Program-made: the position numbers and the translations under genes | Assembly (NCBI GenBank): GCA_018136815.1 | Contig: CM030937.1 | Span: forward strand, 2,428,887 to 2,492,886 | From: Isochrysis galbana | Lineage: Eukaryota; Haptophyta; Isochrysidales; Isochrysidaceae | DNA: 64,000 nt | Direction of reading: 5' to 3' | In this document: in pieces, positions 9,904 through 19,944 of the stretch | Layout: each line of letters starts with the position of its first letter | Position numbering within the stretch: the stretch's first letter is position 1 | Notes under the pieces: model-generated | Database searches by the model: none | What the model was told of the DNA's origin: nothing | Seen by the model: the letters and a program-made list of their open reading frames with translations, nothing else

Positions 9904-12900
9904 ATGGAGCTCGGCCAGCGCGTCTCGATCCAGGGGCGCCAGAGTGAGGGCACCATACGTTACCTCGGTCAGTGTGCGTTTGACCCCTCGGGCAGCTGGG
10001 TTGGAGTGGAGCTGGACGCGCCGGAGGGGAAGAACGACGGGTCAGTGCGCGATGTCAGCTATTTCTCATGCCATCCAATGCACGGCATCTTCGTCCGCCC
10101 CGAGAAGGTGCGGCCCGCCTCCTCCGCAGGACTCGCTTCGTACCTGAGCGGCACCTCGACGATGAACGCAGACGCGCCGGCTAGACAGTCGGCTGTGCCT
10201 CGCCGCCCGCGTTCGAGTGTGCTCGACGAGCAGGAGCGCGAAATTGAGCGGTTAGTGCAAGCCGGCGCGCCCAGGATGGGCAGCTCCCGTCCCGCCTTTG
10301 ACCGGCCGCTCGAAGATCCCATCACGTCGTCTGCCATTCGCCGCCCCATTAGCAATGGATGCAGCTCTGATGGTGGCAGTCTAGGCACAGGAGCAAGCGT
10401 CCACGCCAATGCGATAGGCCTGGACGACATGGACGGCGACGCATTGCTCGCACGTGCCATCGCCATGTCCGAGCAAGACGAAGAACGCAGGATGGCTGAG
10501 GCATTTGGGTGCGCGCCTTCACATGAGCTTCACGTGCCCCAGGATGACGTACATGCATTGTCATCACAAGCTGACACGGTGCCGAGATCATGACTGGAAT
10601 ACATCGCCAGAGTACCCTAGCTGTCCGTGCGACGCCCCACGCGGCTCGCGTGCAATCCTCCGCCGGGCTCATTTGCGATCCAACCTGGTTTACTCCTCTC
10701 GGTTGCATCTGACAATTCTGCATCCTTTGCCCTCTTTTCGCAGAGATGAAGACGAGCAGCTGCAGGCAGCAATCCGTGCTTCCCAGGCTGAGGCTATTGC
10801 CTCCTCGGCCACCGACTGCACCGAATTTGATTCTTTACATTCCGTGGGCCGATCCGGGCCTGACACCTGGGAAGAGCACCCTGCGGGATCCTCCTCCTCG
10901 TCGCCAACAGATCTAGTCTCTCACTCCTCACGGCAATCGGGCTCACATGCAAGCCGTGATGTGCGAGCTTCGTCACGTGATGGCAGCGGCGCGAATGTGT
11001 TGTCGCGTGGCCGTGCCGGTAGTCACCTTCGTTCCCGTGGTTCAGGGAGCTCGGCCGTGTCCGGCTCCCGGCACAGGCCTCTTGTCATCGATTCGGATGA
11101 CGATGTCGACAACGACGGGTTCAATGAGGCGGCGCTCGCGACGATGGAAGTGGAAGAGGCGTTGTCGCATGGCCGAAGGTCGCGGCGACGGGCTGGTGGT
11201 GCAGCCGGCGTTGACTTGAGCGCCTTTAGTAGCAGCGTCGGAGATACCGTCGGATTCGGTGGCGGCTTCGGCGACTACGTGGATGACGATGACGACCCCA
11301 TGCTGGCTGCCGCATTAGCGATCTCTCGTGGGGAGGCGCCGCCTGGTATGGGAGCAGATGGTGAATTCAACCCCTCTTTGTCTGGGGGCTTGCTCGGTAA
11401 TGACGCATCCCTGGCAGCACTGTCTGCTGCCCAGGCACATGCCATGTCAGGGCTCGTCGAGGGCGCTCCCGGAAGACTTGGTAGGCGGCGGTCATTTACT
11501 GGGGCATGGAAGGGCAAATTGCAATGCCTGTCATCGGAAGCCATGGACCATGCCGCATTGAGCGACGGGGACAAGGTAAGACGATGCATGAGACAGCTTC
11601 CCCTCATCAGCGTCTGCATGATGGCCTGCATGCCAATATGGTGGAAACAATTCCGACACACCCGTTGCGTGAGGGCCCTTCCGAGCTGCACGCATCTGGT
11701 AGGAGGGCGGCCACCAACTTCTTTCTACCCCTCACCCCACGAATTAGGTCTTGCTCCCACCGTCCACGTTGCAAGAGATTATCGCGCGTGTTGGCGAATC
11801 AGGGATGCCCCACCCCATGCTCTTTAAGCTTACCCCTTTCGTGCCTTCTGAGTCTGGAGGTGTTCCCGATGGCGATCGCCTCGGCAAGGGACGGCACGTC
11901 GGTGTGCTCGAGTTTTCAGCGCCCGAGGGTGTAGTGATTGTCCCCCTCTGGATCATGTAATGCGAACCTCTGCACTTGGGCTCTCACTGCCAATGCGCTT
12001 CACGTTGCCCTGCATTAATTGCGTGCGACGCGCCAACCGCTCCGCCCCATCCTCGCCCCATGCCTGTCCGCGCCTGGGTTGTGCTCCTCATGCAGCTCAG
12101 CTCACACATCCCTTGCTCCATAGGCGTGCTCTTGGCGTGAGCGACGGCGATGCTCTGTCGCTCGTCTCTGCTGAGCTACCCCGCGGAACGTTCGCCAAGC
12201 TCCAGCCGCTTGACGATCGATTCGTGTCACTCTGTGGGCACGACGCCAAGGGTGATGAACGCCAGCCCTGCCTTCCCGTGTTGTCCATCTTTGAAAGCAC
12301 TTGCAGCTACAGGGATGTGATGCGCCTGGTGACGCAGTGATGTGAAGCTGAATAGGCACCTTCTTGCCCTTGCTCGGCGACATCGGGTCCGTTTTCCTTC
12401 ACATTGAGCTTGCAACTCGCCTGGTGTCCAGGTACATTGGAGCGGCATCTCACTGCTTCTCGCTGCACGCTTTCGATGGGAGACTCAGTGTTGCTTAACC
12501 TATCAGCGGACGAAGTCGCTGCCGCTGGCTTTGCCGAGGACTTCGGGCACGGGGCTGCTCAGGCAAGGCGTCCCCGCAGGGAGCACTGACCGCAGCCGAA
12601 ATGCGAATTCCGTTGATGTCGTCCTCGCCAAAGTCTATCGCTGAGTGGTCGGTGCATACTGCTCTGAGATAGCCGCGCTTGCATGATTGTAGGTGGAGCT
12701 GTTTGTCGTGGAACTCAAGCCAGCCGCCAGCGTTTGTGTCATCGAGACCGAGCTCGAGGTGGGAGCAAGCCTCAATTCATACGAATCCTGCATCGAATGC
12801 CTTGAACCCTTCCCTCCTGTTCGGCGTGTCGAAGAAGCCGATATCCCACCGCGAATTTATGCGCACCCCCGCTTTACAGGTGGACTTTGCGTCCTCCGTC

Positions 12901-13380
12901 ATCAATGAAGAAGAGCAAAAAGCTCGTGCGGCACAGCTCGAGGCCGAGGCGCTCGCAAAGGAAGAAGAGGAACGGCAATTAGCCGCCCAAACAGCAGCTG
13001 CTGCCGCTGCTGCTGCCGCGGAGGCCGCCGTGGCTGCTGCTGCTGCAGCTAAAGAACAGCTCGCGGCGGAGCGCAAGGCGACAGCGGAATCGCTCCCCGA
13101 GGAACCGCCTGCTGGGAGCGCCGATGTGACGACCGTCCTAGCGAGGATGCCCGACGGTCGTCGCGGACGTCGCTTTGGCAAAGACACGCCACTCTCACTT
13201 GTGCGCGCGTGGGTCGCATCTGAGGCGAGTCTTGACCACTCGATGAGCGACTTTGAATTGGTCAGTAATTATCCACGATTCGTGGCCACCGCCAGCAATG
13301 CGCATATGACTCTTGAACAAGCCGGTCTTCATCCTCAAGCAACCTTCTTTGTCAAGGAGGCAGAGGCTGCTGTGGTCTAA
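9904..13380 (+). CDS. CAP-Gly / UIM / UFD1 / UBX multidomain p97 cofactor
   Basis: Seven exons join in phase: 9904-10508, 10744-11575, 11748-11956, 12124-12251, 12432-12514, 12693-12758, 12880-13380, giving about 807 aa. Residues 1-73 form a CAP-Gly domain with GKNDGSV and a FVRPEKV end. UIM-like helices lie at about 173-193 ([15 protein letters not shown]), 203-219 ([13 protein letters not shown]) and 383-400 ([13 protein letters not shown]). Residues about 478-650 match UFD1 ([59 protein letters not shown]). A charged, Ala-rich probable coiled coil follows, then a UBX domain (about 725-806; [13 protein letters not shown] to the SNYPR loop). Known roles: CAP-Gly binds tubulin tails or EEY ends, UIM binds ubiquitin, UFD1 and UBX bind Cdc48/p97. 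The exon-5 donor is uncertain: GAA/GTCGCT gives gap-free UFD1 alignment, but a GC donor CAG/GCAAGG 48 nt later is also in phase. Confidence 0.85.
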
Positions 13381-13809
13381 TCGTAGAATTGTTGCTATGG
13401 AATGTGCGCGTAGGGCTAGAGACTAGCGACAGGTGGTACGCGAGCGTGATCGTTATACACAAGCCTCTCTGCTCAGCATGGAGCCACAGATCAAATTTTG
13501 TTGGCGGAAGCAATAGCAAGGGCGAACATGCACGTCCGGATGATTTGTGATCTGTGATTGAGTGTGAAGACCAATACCAATACAATGGCCAAGTGTCCTA
13601 TTCTGAATCGCGCCGACTGTACCCACTTAACTGCGGTACCCGAGGCCCTTGTTCGCGCTGACGCTTGAGCGCACGCTCCAAAAAAGGACCAATGCGTCGT
13701 CTCACGCGCTAGCACCTGCAGATGGGGCCTAGATGTTGGCGCTGCGTAGAGCCAATATGCACAAGCGACAAGCGCTGCCACGTACCGCTCGCTGGTGGTG
13801 GCACGGGCC

Positions 13810-14440
13810 GTGGCTCGTGCTCACCTAGTCAGCCTTGGGTGTGGCGCTCTCGCGCGCTTCGGCGCATCGTTGGTCGCGGCCCGATCGGCCGGTGTGGCGG
13901 GGGTGACGGCAAGAGAGGAGGGGAGCGGCGCGCGCTCCATGACCCTATCTTTTTAAAGATAGTTGCGCCGCAGGAGAGCGAAGAGAACGACGAGAAAAGA
14001 ACGACAAAAAAACGACGCGACTCGTCATCGTCATAAAGAAAAGGAATTTCTCACGCTCGTTTGCGATATGTGTGCAGGGCGACACCTCGCGCGACAGACG
14101 AATGCCGCAAAAGCGCGGCGATGGTTGAAAAAGTCGTGAGGAGCGGAGGCCGAGACCCCCTGGGGGCAAGAAGTGTCACATGCAACAGGCGTCTACGTTT
14201 GTTTTGCCACAGGAACACTCAGCAGCAGGTCTGCCGCCCAACCCGCGCACCTTGCACTTGGCCCGACGTTGTGCACGCGGGCCCACCCCCTGAAACCAAA
14301 GACAAAGGAATGATGGGGGTAGTGTAAAGGGAGTGAGTGATCAGAGGTATAGGCGATGGCGTGAGTCAGTACCGCGAGTATGCAGTCCTTGATAGCTAGC
14401 GATAGTAGCCTGAATCTTCAGGTGTATTTTTAAAATCTAA
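13810..14440. repeat. Dispersed repeat, copies at 55.2 kb and 62.6 kb
   Basis: Two joined modules. 13810-13965 resembles 62610-62770, ending in CCATGACCCTATC, T-rich spacer and GATAGTTG, a short palindrome. 13920-14440 resembles 55160-55625, sharing ACGACAAAAAAACGAC, CCTTGCACTTGGCCCGAC and GTGTAAAGGGAGTGAGTG. The copies differ by many substitutions, so they are old. No conserved reading frame is evident. The rest of 13381-14634 holds nothing recognised. Confidence 0.65.
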
Positions 14441-14634
14441 GGGCCTGCTACGAGGTACTCCATGGCCACAATGTCTGGTGAGATGGAACGTAACACCACG
14501 TGGAGCTAAATGCGTGGGATGGGATGGATTGACTGAAAGGTGTGCGTATGAATGCGGTCTCTCGAACGCTGTGTGCCGACGGGATCAGGCCCATACACGC
14601 GTCTCATGTTGAGAGGCTAACGACGCCCTGAATT

Positions 14635-15606
14635 TCAATCCCTTCTAGAATTGCCATTCACTTTCCCACCTCCCTTGTGGATCACACGGACCTCAGGATA
14701 TGGACACATTGCCCAATTGATGGGCACGGTCATGACGCCAGCGCACGCAGGCGAAAGATCGCAGTCGACACGTGCAGCCATGTCTGCCAAGAGGCCGTAG
14801 TACAAGGAAGCAGCAGAGAGGATGTGCCAGAAGACGTGCAAACGCCAGACTTGGCCATAAGCGGCGCATGCGCGAACCTCTACCTCCCACGCGCTCTTAC
14901 CGATAACTATGCAGGCGATCGACAGGTTGCGTGCAAAATTCGTGACCTCCTGCTTCGATGTCCATGTGAGAGCGAGAACGGTGTCTAAGATTACCAGCAA
15001 AGTGAAGCCCGCGACAAAGACTTCGTAGACTTGAAATTGTATATAGATGAAGGTGAGCGCTGCCGTGGCGGCCACAACAGCGGCGGCGAAGACAAGAGCG
15101 TTCGCGCGGCCGACGAGCAATGGGTGCGCACCAATCTTGTTGCATAGCGCAACGGCGATGAAGAGCAGCATCGGCACCTCATCGCACAACTCGTATTCGA
15201 AGAGCATGGTGCCATGGAAAGCGATGGAGCCAAGTCCGATTACGCCGACCAGCACGGCACTCAAGGCAACCATCGCGTCTTGGCGGATTTCTGGCCGCGT
15301 GAGGGCGTACGCCGCCACCATCACGTAGATCAAGCTCGAGAGCGAGTTGTAGAACTCGGCAAAGTAGGCGGAGCTCGCATACTTTGGCTCGCAGAACTGG
15401 TGGACTGCGGTTGGCACTCCCCAGTAGCCGGAGGCGGCCTTTGCGGCGCCGGGCTCGATGACAGTGGAAGCAGAGGGCACACCGACGAAGAGTGCGAGCA
15501 GCAGCGCCACCACACCGAACGAGAGGGCCGCTATTAGGCCGCCCGACATGACGGCCAAAAGGCGGGGCGGGCGGGCGCGCGGATGGGTGATCGAGAGCTC
15601 TTTCAT
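14635..15606 (-). CDS. Alkaline ceramidase (ACER-type membrane hydrolase)
   Basis: A single open frame of 323 codons reads from ATG 15606; a second in-frame Met at residue 20 is also possible. GYWGVPTAVHQFCEPKY (about 60-76) is the family signature, followed by several hydrophobic membrane segments. Candidate metal and catalytic residues are in place: H131 in IAFHGTM, D142 in LCDEVPM, and H257/H261 in HVFWHI. Length and order match the ACER/Ydc1/Ypc1 group, which hydrolyses ceramide to sphingosine and fatty acid in ER or Golgi membranes using zinc. An extra N-terminal hydrophobic segment (about 22-42) precedes the signature. Substrate preference cannot be read from sequence. Confidence 0.9.
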   Translation of the reverse strand: MKELSITHPRARPPRLLAVMSGGLIAALSFGVVALLLALFVGVPSASTVIEPGAAKAASGYWGVPTAVHQFCEPKYASSAYFAEFYNSLSSLIYVMVAAYALTRPEIRQDAMVALSAVLVGVIGLGSIAFHGTMLFEYELCDEVPMLLFIAVALCNKIGAHPLLVGRANALVFAAAVVAATAALTFIYIQFQVYEVFVAGFTLLVILDTVLALTWTSKQEVTNFARNLSIACIVIGKSAWEVEVRACAAYGQVWRLHVFWHILSAASLYYGLLADMAARVDCDLSPACAGVMTVPINWAMCPYPEVRVIHKGGGKVNGNSRRD

Positions 15607-15710
15607 CTATCTATTCACATTAACAATGTTCGGCCCAGCCTATTTTGGGCCCAGTGACTGTGAGAAGAGCGGTGTAGATCAGAGTACAGAGTACTTAAAC
15701 CATTGGAGGC

Positions 15711-16672
15711 TTGGCCCCGGCCAGGATTTCGCGAATTTTTTTCTTTATTTGGGTCAGCTCGAGGAAAAAAATTTTTGACCGAAACTTGGGTGCGAAGCCA
15801 AGGGATCAAGCGCGAAATTTGGGGTCACGGGGCGGGGCGCTGGCGCGCTGGGTGGGCGCCGGCGCGGGAGAGTGAGGGGGTGGGGTGGGGCGGCGTGAGG
15901 GCTGGGGCTGGGGGTGGAGGGGCGAGACGACAGGGGGGGTGTCCGCCGCGGAGAGTATGAGCAGGAGCATGCGCAAGCGGCCTCGAGTCGTCGTCGACGA
16001 CTCGAACGACGAGGACTGCGACGAGGACGAGGACGACCATGTGATGAGTAAAGACTCGAACGACTCAACTAAGTTTATACTTAGTTCGCCCATGGGGGTG
16101 CACGAGCCCCCCCCTCTCCCTCCCTCCACTCCTCCCCTGCCGTAGGGGAGGAACCACTCATGCTCCTGGCATGCCTGATGGCTTGCCAGGAGCACACTGC
16201 CATGCTGACCCATCCTCCTCCCCACAGGCTCGCCTGAATCGCGCGTCCTGGCCTAGCGTGGCCAGCCCATCGCTCCAACCCCTCCTCCCCCCCTGGTCGA
16301 CAGGCAGATAGGTGCAGACTGGGGGCCCCAGAGGCCCGGGAGCGCCTGCGAGGGAGAGGCAGGGGAGGCCAGGGCCCAGCCCCAGCCTCCTCTGCCCCTG
16401 AGCTGGCCTCCAGGTGCCTCCAGGGGCCGCCAGAGGGCAGCTGCAGGCCAGGCGCGCCATCGCGCATGCCGCAGGAGAGGGGAGAGAGAGCGCGGAGAAG
16501 GGGGTGGGCGGAGCGAGTAAGTCTCGCGCTTGTTTACAGGATAAGTCGAGACAGAGTCCGCCGCCAGCCCGGGAGGCGTAGGAGGAAGGGGAGAATGGAT
16601 CACCGGTCAAATTTTTTTCTTCGAGCTGACCCAATTTTGAAAAAAAAATCGCGAAACCCCGGCCGGGGCCAA
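15711..16672. repeat. Terminal-inverted-repeat element with nested retroposon fragment
   Basis: A segment of about 75 bp at 15711-15790 is repeated in inverted orientation at 16600-16672. Shared features are GGCCCCGGCC at the outer edge, GGGTCAGCTCGA in the middle and a T-run before GACCG. Between them lies a fragment of the palindrome-ended retroposon, with its 20-bp palindrome at 16067-16086 and GC-rich body to about 16490. No transposase is visible, so this would be non-autonomous. Open frames inside are low complexity. Confidence 0.55.
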
Positions 16673-16968
16673 GGTGGAGGGCGCAGGCGACGCGGTGCGC
16701 CCGCGCAGGGCTCTGTTCTGCATGCCCGGGGGTAACCGTAACCGTGCCCGGGGAACGCAGGCGCGCGTCGCAGAGCGCGACCTCTGGTGCACTTTTGTGG
16801 TCGACGTCGATTTTTCGATCTCGCACGCTCGCGAAAAAACGTAAAACGTTTTTGTTTTTGGGTCTGTGTGTTGAATGGCGTCGAAAATGTGCATATTTCT
16901 TATAAGATTCTGCCTAATCCGAATATACCCATTTCCAGTAGAATACCCTAAAGATCGCGCGTGATAAC

Positions 16969-19391
16969 AACTAAGTTTATACTTAGTTCGCCCATGGGGG
17001 GGCACGAGCCCCCCCCTCTCTCCACTCCTCCCCTGCCATGGAGGAGGAACCACTCACTCTCCTGGCACGCCTGACGCCTGATGGCTTGCCAGGAGCACAC
17101 AGGATGAGCGCTTTGCATTGTCTGAAATGGATGCGATTGTTGAGCATGCTAAGTGTGAGTTGCGTCAGGAGTGGTCGGTGACACCTGTCTGTGCCTCACC
17201 CTCTGCGTGCAACGTGGGCGTTGACTCCTACTGGTCCAAGCCATTGTGAGCGTGGGTGGTCTGTGCGTCTAAATATGTGACCTATTTTCATTAGTTTGCA
17301 GCGCTTTCTCTTGAAAGGCTCCACTATCCTCTCCCTCTCTGCTCGCAGCGCTGCTATAGATCCCTTGCCAAGCGGCGCCCTTGCCAACGAACCCCTCACA
17401 CCAGCATCACATATCCTTCTGCTTACAGGAGGGTATTACTGTATTAGCGATACGTATGTGTATGTACCTTGGCACCGGCAGGTGGAGCGCGATTGGACGC
17501 TGCTGGTTTCTGAAAGAAAGAGAGGGGGCTGCCACTCCAGGGCAGCCGGAGCAACAAGCCTCTAGTGTATAAAGCATGGTAGCTTTCGGCCGCGTAGCCA
17601 CGGCCCTCCTAAGGCTACTAATGCGCTAGCGCAAGCGCCGGCCTAGCCTGCGGTTGCGCGAGCTGAGCCACGCTCGGCCGCTGTTCCCCCCCCTCTGAAG
17701 CAGAGAAGGGGGTCCTAGAGAGCAAATCGCATGCTTTTTGGGAATGGGGCTTGTGCTGCTGTCTCAAGGATAGAAATCCCATGAGTTACGTGAATGAAGG
17801 TGGCGATCAGAGAAATATATCGAGCCGAGACGGCCGCGACGGCGAGATGCAATCCAGATGGAAGGCTTTGGGAAATGTGTGTTGACCGCGTGGTGGTCGT
17901 TGGCATGGCCAAAATTAGTTCCGCCCCCCCCCGGTATGGCGCAGGGGGAATTCGGCGGCGGCGGGGGGGAAATTCGGCGGCGGCGGGGGGGAAATTCAGC
18001 GGCGGAGTAAGAGAGAAAAGGAGGCGATCTACGCCAACAAACCGCAATGACAGCAAAGTACAAAAGAGGATTTTACAATGCAGCTGTTTTCCTGTCACTC
18101 CAGACGTACTCTTTACCATTTTCGAATGTCCCCCTCACAGACGTGGAGCACGATGGCCATCTTGCTCGACCAGGCTCTCTCCGGCGCGCCCGCCCACGAC
18201 TCGCACAGGTGAGGCCCCCACACCCCGACACTAGCACATACCCTCACAATCCTCCTCCTCCCCGCCCTCTCCGCGTTCCTCCGCCCGGCGCTGCAGCTTG
18301 ATCTGCCTGGAGGGATCGAGGCACGTCTCATCCACCCTCTCTACGCGCAGGTTCGGACAACACAACAGAATGGAGTCTTTCGTGTCCTCGATCTTGTCGT
18401 CGTGAAGCGGAGGCACGTAATCATCGGCCCGCTGCTTCTTGCTGAGTCTGGGGTCAGCTGCCAAGCCCGTGTACATTGCGTTCTTTTTGGTGCGCTTCAC
18501 CTTGCATGCCATTGCCGCGCACACGTGTTGCTTCTGACCCATCAGATCCATCGTCTGCTTCAGAGGCCATGAGGGCTGTCAACCCTCCGCCTGCCGCGCT
18601 CTCCTCGAGGCGTCCCGCGTGACCCTGTCCGAGCAGGAGCTCGACGGCTCGCACATCGTCGCCCTCTCGTGCGCATGCATGCGCGCACGAGGGGTGGTGT
18701 CATGTCAGGGAGAACGAGGCGAAGGAGGGGGCTGGGGCGCTGGGCGTGTAGAGGGGCCGGGGCGCTGGGCGGATGGGGGACGGCTCGGCGGCTGGGGAGG
18801 GGGAGGGGGGAGGCGAGGGGTTGGGGGAGCTCGGCGGGGAGGGGGTGGGGTGGGGGGACTCGGCGGCGGGGGGAAGGGGGGGGGGGGGGACTCAGGGGGG
18901 GGGGGACTCAGCGGCGGGGGGAAGGGGGTCGAGAATAATCATACCGTCAGGGGGCCCAATCTTTTCACAAGCAGTGTGACCTTTTCACAGGAGGCGTCTG
19001 TGAAAAGCCCAGTGAAGTGTGGGGGACGGTCGAAGTCCCGCGCCTTTTGGCGCGGAGGAGGGGGGGGGTATTGGAAGTCACAAGTGTCAGAGCGGGGACG
19101 GTAGAAGTCCCGCACCTTTTACATCCGTAGGAAACCAGAGCGATTCCCCCCTTTTAAGAGAATCATGGATGGTGTCTACGTATAGCGTTCTTGCAGAACT
19201 GGAACTCTTTTACCAGAAAGGGCGATCGGCTCCGCAAGAGAGCGTGATCCCATCTCGATTCAGCGCCCGGCGGGCCCCGACGAGGGTCGGTGGTTGGTGG
19301 ACCCCCCTTTTTTGCCACTGTGGGGACTGAAACGTTATGTCCAATTAGCTAGTGGGGTTGGCTAGGATATAACATTATTTATTATAATTAT
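16969..19391 (+). mobile_element. Palindrome-ended retroposon, long copy
   Basis: The left end is the 20-bp palindrome at 16969-16988 followed by the same GC-rich hairpins as at 1856-1730 read backwards. The right end is GTTGGCTAGGATATAACATT plus an AT-rich tail (about 19350-19391), matching 973-1020 in reverse. The flanks are TAAAGATCGCGCGTGATAA (16949) and TAAAGATCGCGTGATAA (19392), near-identical direct repeats of 17-19 bp. About 2.2 kb of unrelated sequence lies between the conserved ends, including G-rich runs 18715-18930. It may instead be two separate fragments that happen to be collinear. Confidence 0.4.
18231..18551 (-). CDS. Unrecognised ORF inside the long retroposon copy
   Basis: A 106-codon minus-strand frame contains ACKVKRTKKNAMYTGL and ends in an acidic, Gly/Glu-rich tail. 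The central 70 residues have a mixed charged composition unlike the surrounding low-complexity frames. The opposite strand is also open across the same bases (VFRVLDLVVVKRRHVIIGP) and is preceded at 18151 by ATG GCC ATC TTG with a GTGAGG donor-like site at 18208. It is therefore unclear which strand, if either, codes. No family is recognised. It may be a captured gene fragment. Confidence 0.2.
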   Translation of the reverse strand: MDLMGQKQHVCAAMACKVKRTKKNAMYTGLAADPRLSKKQRADDYVPPLHDDKIEDTKDSILLCCPNLRVERVDETCLDPSRQIKLQRRAEERGEGGEEEDCEGMC

Positions 19392-19741
19392 TAAAGATCG
19401 CGTGATAAAACCTCAATCTTGACTTAGTGAATTTTCACCCTTAGAAGTTAAAAGGCGTGTTTGACCGCCCTAAGCCCTAAGTCAGGCTGTGAGGCTTGAG
19501 GCTTTGCAGTGGTACATGTTCGAGGCTTGCGTGAGCTATGTGCATAGGATAGCTCAGATCTAGTAGCGAGTACGTGATGAGATGTAGCATGAGTTTAGCG
19601 ACGGCGAACGAAGGTTCAAGACACACGTGACACGTAAGGACGCAATGGCAATGAAGGAATGAATTCCCCACGGGACTAACAGCTGCACTCTACTACAAAA
19701 TTCACTCAGCAACGAGAGAGAAGAGAGAAAGTGAGAGGGGG

Positions 19742-19927
19742 TGTTTGGCCCCAACCCATGGGGACCCAGTGATTGATAGCAATATCGTGTAGACCAAGGG
19801 GAACATCATTGAGCTAGCGCGCTCACACAACGACGACGGTGACGACGGTACGTTCCCCTCCCTTCACTCGGAGTAGATCTGACACGTATACTACAAAATG
19901 CCCTCGCTCAGAGGTCAGAGTCAAACA
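19742..19927 (-). repeat. 3' LTR of copia element 1
   Basis: 186 bp with TG...CA ends, equal by eye to 24783-24968. The polypurine tract lies just outside it at about 19928-19936 (minus-strand GTGGGGGAG). Confidence 0.92.
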
Positions 19928-19944
19928 CTCCCCCACAGCGTGAC

